DNA of 15,000 bases from Halisarca cf. caerulea (Eukaryota > Porifera > Demospongiae > Chondrillida > Halisarcidae), in the NCBI GenBank assembly GCA_963170055.1, contig CAUJGJ010000125.1, positions 1,020,001 to 1,035,000 on the forward strand, in the 5' to 3' direction. Below the pieces are notes generated by a model, which made no database searches, was not told where the DNA came from, and saw only the letters and a list, made by a program, of their open reading frames with translations. The translations under genes were made by a program, and so were the position numbers. Positions 8,501 to 15,000 of the stretch are shown here, piece after piece; position 1 is the first letter of the stretch; every line of letters starts with the position of its first letter.

Positions 8501-9864
8501 GTGGACAATGCAGGCAAAACTGTGTCCTCACCATAAAGAACACTTCGTTGCAGTATTCCGTGATTGTGTGCAAATGTGTTTGCCTCTACAGTTACTACCA
8601 CTCCAATTAGACAGTTTGTATCACTTACACTTCTGAACAAAATCCCACTTCCACCGCTACTAGTCACCTCCCTGAAATTTGTATTGGCAATACGAATATT
8701 ACCTGGTCCAGTTGCTTTTAAAGTATGGGCACATTGTAGATGTGGCAGACAAGAAGAAGAAGAACAGTTGCTAGGTTTGGTATAGTCACTGTTATGAAGG
8801 TGAATCCTTATGGCCGAACCATTGAAAAAAGAAGTCTTGCCAAACACCCAACTGTCAGTAGAACCCTTTGTCACATTTCCATCAATGTTATTATTTTCAA
8901 AAATAATATTCAAACCTGGGTCTTCCAATGCAGTCACCTGCAATGCTGGACATCTTTCAAAACAGCAGTTATGAATGAGAATCTTCACTTTCCTTCCATT
9001 CAAGGAATTCTCAGATACCACATGGACTACTGGGAAATTGCTACCATTAATGGGTCTTGTGGGTAAATAATTGATGCCTTTAAAGATGGACCTATTTATC
9101 TCAAATAGAAGAAAAAATTCCTCCTTTTCAGACTGCCTAAGTGTATCAATGACTATCACTATGTGATGCTGCCCTGTTGATGCGTTTAACGGATCATACT
9201 CCAACAATCCAGATGACAAATTTGTGAATGAACAATTCTTTACTGTGAATCTTCCACTGGGTGATATCACAGCCCAACCTTGCTGAGGGCCAATGAACTC
9301 TACACTGGATACAGTAACGTCCATACTGTCTACAAACACCCATGACTTGTATGCGCCCACAGCATAGTTACTATGATGGCAGGTCTTACATACTCTTGAA
9401 CTGTTCAGGTATTCTGAAATGTTAAGTGCTTCTTTTAAGCTAATCTTCTGGCTATTTGCCCGATATTCCATTATAAACCTTGTAATGGACACATTTTTGA
9501 CTTCTTTGAAGACAAAGGCACACATTTCACCTCCTGGTGTCAGATTGCAGTGAATCTGGCATATTCCCTGATAGTTGTCATCTTCACATACCAAAGATAC
9601 ATTGCTGACCTTCTTAAACACATAGAGTCCTCCTGACAGCATATGAGGGGTTGGTCCTGATAAGAATCTCCAGTCAACATTGGAGCGATTGAGCATGTTT
9701 TCATCTCTGAATTGAGTGAGTGTCTTGCAAGGTCCTGTTCTGTTGGCACACAGGTCCAGATCTGTCGCTGGTGTCACCCACATTGTAGTACGTGGGGCAG
9801 ATTCAATCACTACAGTGGTTACTATTTGAATAGTCAATAGTAGCCCTACATCAATGCCGACCAT
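5593..9864 (-). CDS. Gene B: diverged paralogue, beta-helix ectodomain / nine-TM membrane protein
   Basis: Intact intronless 1423-aa protein. The ATG (A at -3, G at +4) is the first after an in-frame TGA at 9907-9909. The signal peptide is about residues 1-22, followed by the shared N-terminal module (PRTTMWVTPATDLDLC). The ectodomain to about 850 carries about 25 sequons and beta-helix-like rungs ('NCSFTNLSSG', 'YGGGFRL', 'NGGGFYI'). The stalk has C855, C868, C870, C881, C919, C924, then C942-x8-C-x2-C-x12-C-x2-C970. TM segments lie near 973-994, 1001-1016, 1044-1063, 1082-1105, 1134-1158, 1187-1208, 1213-1231, 1264-1282 and 1287-1309. The tail is longer than in A, with an acidic Asp/Glu/Ser stretch (1368-1383) and a C-terminal EAPLLI that fits the acidic dileucine consensus. 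Much of the ectodomain (about 330-520) is poorly alignable to A and C. The N-terminus, TM1 region and the loop at 1157-1199 are nearly identical to A and C. Function is unknown. Confidence 0.9.
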   Translation of the reverse strand: MVGIDVGLLLTIQIVTTVVIESAPRTTMWVTPATDLDLCANRTGPCKTLTQFRDENMLNRSNVDWRFLSGPTPHMLSGGLYVFKKVSNVSLVCEDDNYQGICQIHCNLTPGGEMCAFVFKEVKNVSITRFIMEYRANSQKISLKEALNISEYLNSSRVCKTCHHSNYAVGAYKSWVFVDSMDVTVSSVEFIGPQQGWAVISPSGRFTVKNCSFTNLSSGLLEYDPLNASTGQHHIVIVIDTLRQSEKEEFFLLFEINRSIFKGINYLPTRPINGSNFPVVHVVSENSLNGRKVKILIHNCCFERCPALQVTALEDPGLNIIFENNNIDGNVTKGSTDSWVFGKTSFFNGSAIRIHLHNSDYTKPSNCSSSSCLPHLQCAHTLKATGPGNIRIANTNFREVTSSGGSGILFRSVSDTNCLIGVVVTVEANTFAHNHGILQRSVLYGEDTVLPALSTASEFMGKCSNDALVQFRLIMRSNQFVSNFNEIRSNHSCIVFRRPVPNLVLMVGVPEEEYYKSCHWQMVISLKGYSPSRRVLLENNIFEGNKEGGIELKQTTVQIRGNNTVSRSRSFYGGGFRLDSWSQLLLEENIILNISHNRAFVNGGGFYIHENTLDSTHTLQQVRPCFFQFAHRNGTVIDDIKGYEHLNRSIILSGNMAGGGRIGTGSIIFNSGIDKCVFKKNSTRTTTTLNSVNRTEINRALFSELFNSQEGNVYKSSEISSVPRKICKCREGGGIETCDLENEPPKRYYPGERLKLHIVILGDMDIPLGCVLFIELERSRYKNMTSVTIPLHLLSTHVLDTKCNTLNLPPLPETPSRAEYYYLQLRVPMVQSINQLTAESPYLSSFLATEPITSCPDGFYLMQDEYKCKCHRILEEHGIQCLLDEQAFVLPERDVNFWIGYSEQARFFNRTVIVWSHKCAQGFCVASDNIAKIPSNNYSIQCRHSRTGVLCGQCPSGLSVVVGSNICDKCTHWSLLLLLLVLIGGPLFVILIGALNMTITAGAINGYIFYISVIAINSDELQANQLTVYRVCMYNGMNEFGKTLLSYLIPLYFLVLVAVACCLPKCRCIQMHKIHKAIGPRITPVLATVITCSYLLLIYTTIKSFAYATVYSTDGSEKVVWLFDGSLEYFQSPQHIVLGVMATVTFLFFLLPAAVVATFGDLLRRFIKGPYYMNFLDTFHGAFRFRFGFWFGVRLIILTLLMVLKLTVTLNKQAYLAIVFASAIVLVFQMIVRPYRRIRIEECITVSLRERFFPEHIQEDIPNLLDNMFQVNLLVLFACILYSPGGFQAAFAISQLVANTMLAVIFIYHLLEYTPLGQFLIEQMRRAKRKYNRWKEGRMLRAKAQKDVSQELSTVQRVDLELCLEDCWNSDNEDDSEGNSADEHGSTSGNVSNSQGLTNPPLHREEDINDLEELEAPLLIKSY

Positions 9865-10204
9865 ATTGGCACACCCGCTGTTCTCTACATGAAGAGCTAA
9901 TGAATGTCACAATGTTGTGGTTTACATGGGTTTAAGTATGCAATGGATTGCCCATATATAGTGTTATCCTGTACAATGTGTGTATAACCTACCCTGTTAT
10001 ATATATATGATACAAGCAATGTGGGTACTGTACATTATGCAATAATAATTGTCAGCATTGGCATCCAAATTTTATATATGTTTAGACCAGATAATTGTTT
10101 ACACATCTGCTGTGAAATAGTGTCCACTTTCATTATATATTGACTATGCTTTCTATCTTGTGTGAAACTTAGAAATTGTACAATACAATAAAAAGTCATG
10201 GCAT
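9865..10204. other. Upstream region of gene B
   Basis: About 340 bp of AT-rich non-coding DNA between the gene B start codon and the CA-rich array. It probably contains the gene B promoter and 5' UTR. It shows no obvious similarity to the DNA upstream of gene A, so the two paralogues may be controlled differently. No gene or structured RNA was recognised. Confidence 0.5.
9952..9960 (-). promoter_or_regulatory. Candidate TATA-like element for gene B
   Basis: TATATATGG on the minus strand lies about 90 bp upstream of the gene B ATG, a distance that would leave a short 5' UTR. A second AT run (about 9999-10008) lies further up and could serve equally. Support is positional only. Confidence 0.25.
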
Positions 10205-10301
10205 TGCACACACACATGCATGTATGCACACACGCACACACGCATACACACACACACACACATACACACATGCATGCATGTACACACACATGCATGTTCA
10301 C

Positions 10302-10378
<77 letters not shown>

Positions 10379-10505
10379 CACATGCACGCACACGCACACT
10401 CAAACACGCATGCCTGCATGTACACACATATGTACACACGTGCACGCACGCATGCATGCGCACACATACGCATGCACACATGCATGCACGCACGCACATG
10501 CACAT

Positions 10506-10575
<70 letters not shown>

Positions 10576-10591
10576 ACACACACATACACAT

Positions 10592-10649
<58 letters not shown>

Positions 10650-10665
10650 ACACACACATACACAT

Positions 10666-10722
<57 letters not shown>
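10205..10722. repeat. CA/TG microsatellite array, alternating purine-pyrimidine
   Basis: 518 bp of (CA)n with four pure runs: 10304-10376 (73 bp), 10507-10573 (67 bp), 10594-10647 (54 bp) and 10668-10722 (55 bp). Between them are CATG, CGCA and TGCATG variants that keep the purine-pyrimidine alternation, broken only at a few spots (near 10296-10303, 10397-10404 and 10411-10414). The junction motif around 10571-10599 recurs at 10645-10673, giving a 74-bp higher-order repeat. All frames stay open through it, which creates spurious His/Thr- and Cys/Val-rich ORFs. Confidence 0.97.
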
Positions 10723-10723
<1 letters not shown>

Positions 10724-11091
10724 CAGCCACATTAATATACGTACATATATAAGCGAAGAATTGACCCTACATGCGTTGACTTGATTCTAACTATCATTCA
10801 ACATTTACCTGCACTGTATGCTGTATATCCTTGATTGATTAATAATAAATCAATGTAATAATATTATGTAATACTTATAAACATACATTACATACTATGT
10901 ACCCGTATATAGTGAAACATGCATACTCTGACACTAAGGTGGAACAAGCAAGGTGTCAGGTGATAAAATGTAAGCATTTGACATAATAATGACATACTAT
11001 ATTATAATGTTAAATGATAAACCTGATATAGGTATACAATTGATGCAGTAAGTTATCAGGACAGTTTTCATTCACTTGTATACTATGTTAA
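10723..11091. other. 3' flank of gene C
   Basis: AT-rich non-coding DNA. The part from 10943 rightward matches the 3' flank of gene A and is likely 3' UTR or terminator-proximal sequence. A small hairpin is possible at 10834-10854 (ATTGATT and AATCAAT arms, 7-base loop). No canonical minus-strand AATAAA or ATTAAA was seen. Confidence 0.5.
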
Positions 11092-14000
11092 TTAATCCAT
11101 CAACAAGGGAGACACATCGGAGTTGGTATCATATCTGTATACTTTCTTAGCATTGACCACGGTGGCCTCACTACCAGCACAAACATCACGATTGTACTCA
11201 TCAACATCGCTGTTGCTTTCATCATCGCTGTCACTATTCACACAATCCCCCAGCCACAGTTCTATATCTGCATTTTTAACAGGCTCTTCCTCAAGGCGAT
11301 TTCTCTCTTCTCTAGCTCTCAGCATCCTCTCTTCCTTCCACATGTTGTACTTTCGCTTCACTCGTTGCATTCGCTCAATCAGGTACTGGCCCAATGGAGT
11401 GTACTCAAGTAGGTGGTAAATGAGAATAATCAGAAATTTCAAACATACTGCTAGCTGTGAAATAGTGAAGATTGCAGGAAACCACGAATTATCATTTTGC
11501 CTGTCAGAATTGAGAGCAGAGGCAAAGAGCACTATCAGGTTAATCTGGAACAAGTTGTCAAGTATATTTGCAATATCCTGTGGAACACTACCAAGAAAGT
11601 ACTTTCTCCTCGTGTGTTCAGTGACACACTCCTCAATCCTGATGCCCCTGTATGGCTTCACAATCATTTGAAAGACAAGGATACAAGTAGATAAGCATAT
11701 GATAGCAATATTCATTTGGTGAAGGGGAAGCAGGATCCTTAGCACCATTATGATTGTGAGAATTATAAGTCTCACTCCAAACCAAAATCCAAATCGGAAC
11801 CGGAACGCTCCATGGAATGTATCCAGGAAGTTCATGTAGTATGGACCTTTGATGAACCTTCTCAAGAGGTCTCCAAACGTGGCAACGACCATAGCAGGAA
11901 GAAGGAAGAACAGGAGTGATATGGTGGCTATACATCCAAGCACTATGTGTTTAGTGCTTTTAAAGTATTCCAGACTCCCGTCATACAGCCAGACCGTCAT
12001 ATTGCTTCCATTGGTACTTTTCACCTCAGCGTACAGAAGTATCTTAATTGTAGCTTCCGACATGAATAGGTAGGAAACAGTGATGACTGTGGCTAGCACT
12101 GGAGTGATCCTCGGTCCGATCTTCTTGTGTATCTTGTGCATGTTGATGCACTTGCACTTGGGAAGAAGGCATGCAATGCCAAACAGCAAGAGAAGGTAGA
12201 GGGGGAAAAGGTAAGACACTAGAGTCTTTCCAAACTCATCCTGTTCACTATATAGACAAATCTGGATGTCCTTGTATAAAAATGGATAAGAATCGAGTGA
12301 CATTCTATTGATGGCAACAACTGTAATATAGAACATAAATCCATTGATGGCTCCCACTGTGATGGTCATATTGAGAGCTCCGATGAGAATGACAAACAAG
12401 GGACCTCCTATCAGCAACATTAGTAGAAGCAGCAGATGCCAGTTACTGCATGTATCACTGCACTTACTTGATCCGATGAGAGTACTCTGTCCATCGGGGC
12501 AGCGTCCACAGAGGACCCCAGTTCTATTGTACATGCACTGCATATCTGTGTTGTTTATAGGAATGTTAACAATAGAAGAGTTACAACGAGAATGAGGGCA
12601 TTGCAAGCTCCACATAATCTGCCCTCCATTTTTTCCAATCCAAGAAGTTATATTTGAAGGTTTCTTAATTGAGAGCTTGTCAAGGGAGCATGTAAGGCCA
12701 TCATTCTCCAAATGTTGGCTACATTTACAATCTGTGTGGCGGTCTGTGGAATTGAATGCATGGAATCCACTTGGGCATCCCTTCAAATGGCGAGTTCTGA
12801 TTGAAGTGTACAGGTACCGTCCTTCATTAAGGACTGTAGTCCCAGTGAAGAGAGCGACACGCAATTGCAGAGAAAATTGAGTTCCATTTGTGCAGTGTTG
12901 CGGAATCTCAGGGAGGGCAGGGATTAATAACTGATTGCATTTGTCTTCTAGTATGTGAGTTGAGTGCAACTCTGGTGGGAAGAAGTCCTTCTCAGTGTTG
13001 CGGTATCTCTCGCAGACAAGATCAACATATAGGACTCCACTCAGAGGTATCCCCATGTCTCCTTCTACCAAAACGCTAGTGCTGAGGTGTTGACCATGGT
13101 AATACTCCAAGGTCTGATTTGTTCCTTCAGACAAACAGGTGTCATTTTTACAGAAAGCGCAGATTCTTCTAGGAATGGAAGAAACATTAAGGTTATTCAC
13201 ATGTCCAGTAACATCAAACACCTCCCGAAAAACCTCGGCATTACGTGTGACTCCAGTCACATTCGTTTCTAGATAACATTGATCAATGTTGCTGTTGAAG
13301 ATCACACTGGCTGATCCTTTTCCCTTGTTAAAGGCTCGGTTATCTGACACATTCACCAGCACCTTCAGTTCATCCTTCGAGAGACGATTGATGTACGATC
13401 CATTGTGATGTACTAACTGAAAGAAGCAAGGACAGTGAGTAAAGGAGATGTTGAGGGTACATTGGTCAAGGATATAGAACCCTCCTCCACTGAAGTAGGC
13501 TTGATTCTGGACTACTTCAAGGGATGTATCATTCCTCAGCAACAGCAAAGATCTCGCATTCATTCGTATACCACCTCCATAGTATCCAAGGTTATACCGC
13601 ACAATATTGGTACCAACCATTTCAACATGAGAACTGTACAGAGTCAGTCCTGTTACTTTGTTATCCCGAATAACATTGTCTTTGAACAGGACCCTGTATA
13701 TTCCCTCCAATCCACTAAGGTAGATAACTCCCAACCTGTAACAAGTATATTTGTAGTGATAAAAAATTTTTCTCATGTATACATCAGCATTAACAATTAG
13801 GAACTTGTTATGCAGCCTGGTGAGGATGGCGCAGAAGTAATCTAATTTGCTCTCTCCAAAATTATGCTTGAATGTGTTTCCTTCTATTTTCAGTGGGTAA
13901 GAGGAACCTGTTGCTGACTGCTGTCCACATTTTGTAACGTCAGAGTCATTGTCTATGGTAGAATGTCGTACAAACACCAAGCTTCGGTGGTAGATTCCAT

Positions 14001-15000
14001 GATTCTCCCGAAATATGTTGTTGTAGAGCATCACCTGCATAGCGTGTTGTGAATTCTTTATTGCCCTTAATCTCACTGACACAGCACTCACCTTTCCACC
14101 TGCAAGCCCAGTGAATGAACTAAAGGCAATCTTAAAAGTACCCATTGATTCCTGTGGGGAGGTATGCTCTTGCAACTGACATCCTGATAAGCTGTTGTTA
14201 AGTTGAACATGAATAGCAGGTGACGTAAACTCGAAACTGCAATTTCGAAGCCAGTGGTAAGCTTTTTTCTGAGAAACTCTACCATTTATTTCAGAATATG
14301 CAATGTTTATGTGAAGCCTGGGATCCTCTTCAGCGTAAACTTGCAATGCAGGACATTTGATAAATTTGCAGTTTGTTATTGTGAAATTGACAGACCACCC
14401 CTTCAAAGGAGAATCAGAACACAAAAGCAAAACAGGATAGTTTCCACCAGATGTATTGTGACAAAAGAAAGGTAGATAGTGTTGACCCCTAAAACTTGTG
14501 TTTTCAATGGTGAAAACCAGTGGAGGGAGATGCTGACTCTCTTCCACAATCACTGCTATGTGATGCTGCCCTGTTGACGTGTTCAGTGGATCATACTCTG
14601 ACAAACCTGACGATAGGTTGGTGAATGAGCAGTTCATGATTGCAAACCTTCCTCTAGGTCTTACCACAGCCCAGCTATTCTGAGGACCAATGAAGTCTAC
14701 ACCAGACACAGTGATGTCAGTACTTTCTACGAAAACCCATGATCTGTGCACACCCACAACACTGTGGCAATGTTTACTCACCGTAGTAGAAATGTTGAGA
14801 TATTTTGTGATGTCTTCTGCTACTGTCAAGTTTACTGCTGTGTTCACTTTCTGATAGCCTGCGACCAATCTCCCAATAGACACATTGGTGACTTGATTGA
14901 AGACAAAGGTACACATTTGACTCTTTTTCAGAAGAGTGCAGTTGAGCTGACATTTTCCTGGGTAGTTGTCATCTTCGCACGACAAAGACACATTGCTGAC
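10943..15000 (-). repeat. Duplicated segment, copy 2 (gene C body and 3' flank)
   Basis: Partner of 37-4083. The coding part is about nine-tenths identical, and the 3' flank (10943-11091) shares 'aacaagc', 'aggtgtcagg', 'aagttatcagg' and 'ttttcattcac' in the same order. Divergence is higher in the flank than in the coding region, as expected for an old enough duplication under coding constraint. Left of 10943 the similarity fades into AT-rich DNA. Confidence 0.8.
11092..15000 (-). CDS. Gene C: near-duplicate of gene A, 5' end beyond the window
   Basis: The reading frame is open to the right edge, so the gene is cut at its 5' end. The visible 1302 residues begin at the equivalent of residue 90 of the protein at 235-4350; about 89 codons (signal peptide and N-terminal module) lie outside. 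A GTG at 14991 is an internal Val codon, not a start. The product matches gene A along its whole length: glycosylated beta-helix-like ectodomain, Cys-rich stalk with C-x8-C-x2-C-x12-C-x3-C, about nine TM segments, basic helix and acidic tail. Differences include a 22-residue longer tail (11130-11195), a 3-residue shorter TM2/extracellular loop, and a C-x4-C rather than C-x2-C pair before the stalk core. The C-terminus DVSPLLMD contains an acidic dileucine match. No frameshift or stop breaks it, so it is probably functional. Confidence 0.9.
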   Translation of the reverse strand, partial: VSNVSLSCEDDNYPGKCQLNCTLLKKSQMCTFVFNQVTNVSIGRLVAGYQKVNTAVNLTVAEDITKYLNISTTVSKHCHSVVGVHRSWVFVESTDITVSGVDFIGPQNSWAVVRPRGRFAIMNCSFTNLSSGLSEYDPLNTSTGQHHIAVIVEESQHLPPLVFTIENTSFRGQHYLPFFCHNTSGGNYPVLLLCSDSPLKGWSVNFTITNCKFIKCPALQVYAEEDPRLHINIAYSEINGRVSQKKAYHWLRNCSFEFTSPAIHVQLNNSLSGCQLQEHTSPQESMGTFKIAFSSFTGLAGGKVSAVSVRLRAIKNSQHAMQVMLYNNIFRENHGIYHRSLVFVRHSTIDNDSDVTKCGQQSATGSSYPLKIEGNTFKHNFGESKLDYFCAILTRLHNKFLIVNADVYMRKIFYHYKYTCYRLGVIYLSGLEGIYRVLFKDNVIRDNKVTGLTLYSSHVEMVGTNIVRYNLGYYGGGIRMNARSLLLLRNDTSLEVVQNQAYFSGGGFYILDQCTLNISFTHCPCFFQLVHHNGSYINRLSKDELKVLVNVSDNRAFNKGKGSASVIFNSNIDQCYLETNVTGVTRNAEVFREVFDVTGHVNNLNVSSIPRRICAFCKNDTCLSEGTNQTLEYYHGQHLSTSVLVEGDMGIPLSGVLYVDLVCERYRNTEKDFFPPELHSTHILEDKCNQLLIPALPEIPQHCTNGTQFSLQLRVALFTGTTVLNEGRYLYTSIRTRHLKGCPSGFHAFNSTDRHTDCKCSQHLENDGLTCSLDKLSIKKPSNITSWIGKNGGQIMWSLQCPHSRCNSSIVNIPINNTDMQCMYNRTGVLCGRCPDGQSTLIGSSKCSDTCSNWHLLLLLMLLIGGPLFVILIGALNMTITVGAINGFMFYITVVAINRMSLDSYPFLYKDIQICLYSEQDEFGKTLVSYLFPLYLLLLFGIACLLPKCKCINMHKIHKKIGPRITPVLATVITVSYLFMSEATIKILLYAEVKSTNGSNMTVWLYDGSLEYFKSTKHIVLGCIATISLLFFLLPAMVVATFGDLLRRFIKGPYYMNFLDTFHGAFRFRFGFWFGVRLIILTIIMVLRILLPLHQMNIAIICLSTCILVFQMIVKPYRGIRIEECVTEHTRRKYFLGSVPQDIANILDNLFQINLIVLFASALNSDRQNDNSWFPAIFTISQLAVCLKFLIILIYHLLEYTPLGQYLIERMQRVKRKYNMWKEERMLRAREERNRLEEEPVKNADIELWLGDCVNSDSDDESNSDVDEYNRDVCAGSEATVVNAKKVYRYDTNSDVSPLLMD

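Noticed and set aside
10153..10784. Several overlapping ORFs on both strands rich in His-Thr or Cys-Val
   Set aside because: They are the translation of the CA/TG microsatellite, which lacks stop codons in every frame; no coding signal.
10834..10854. Small hairpin as a terminator or structured RNA
   Set aside because: A 7-bp AT-only stem in AT-rich DNA is expected by chance; not conserved in the matching flank of gene A.
14989..14991. GTG as a start codon for gene C
   Set aside because: The frame is open to the edge and continues upstream as V-S-N, matching residues 90-92 of the gene A protein; GTG is an internal Val.
1..15000. CRISPR array, prophage, integrative element or bacterial operon
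   Set aside because: No repeat-spacer pattern, Shine-Dalgarno spacing or bacterial mobile genes; the repeats are microsatellite and gene duplication in a eukaryotic context.

Overview
The window looks like metazoan nuclear DNA, most likely from a sponge (demosponge-like). The genes are eukaryotic secretory or membrane proteins with signal peptides, dozens of N-glycosylation sequons and cytosolic acidic tails. Intergenic DNA is AT-rich and holds a long CA microsatellite and a small fold-back element. There are no bacterial operon features. The sponge assignment is an inference: it rests on my recollection that secreted beta-helix proteins with this type of N-terminal module (Cys pair, 'KTLTQ', 'FLSGPTPH', 'VSNVSL') are abundant in sponges and some other early-branching animals. 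I could not run a search.

The layout is simple. Three very large, uninterrupted, intron-free coding regions lie head to tail on the minus strand. In transcription order they are gene C (11092 to the right edge, 5' end cut off), gene B (5593-9864, 1423 aa) and gene A (235-4350, 1371 aa). All share one architecture: signal peptide, large glycosylated beta-helix-like ectodomain, Cys-rich stalk, about nine transmembrane segments that obey the positive-inside rule, and a basic then acidic cytosolic tail. They look like cell-surface or endolysosomal receptors, channels or adhesion proteins. I cannot assign a function.

Genes A and C are close duplicates (roughly 90% identical at protein level by eye), and the similarity continues past their stop codons into the 3' flank. 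Gene B, which lies between them, is clearly diverged over most of its ectodomain. Even so, B is about 94-96% identical to A at DNA level in two short blocks: the mature N-terminus, and the cytosolic loop between TM5 and TM6 running into TM6. In the second block A is as close to B as it is to C, which suggests gene conversion within the array.

The gaps between genes hold no recognisable gene. The A-B gap (4351-5592) contains a 98-bp fold-back, MITE-like element just upstream of gene A, with a TATA-like sequence inside it. The B-C gap (9865-11091) contains a 518-bp, almost strictly alternating purine-pyrimidine CA-rich array (10205-10722), followed by the 3' flank of C that is shared with A. 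The numerous ORFs inside the CA array and antisense to the three genes are artefacts.
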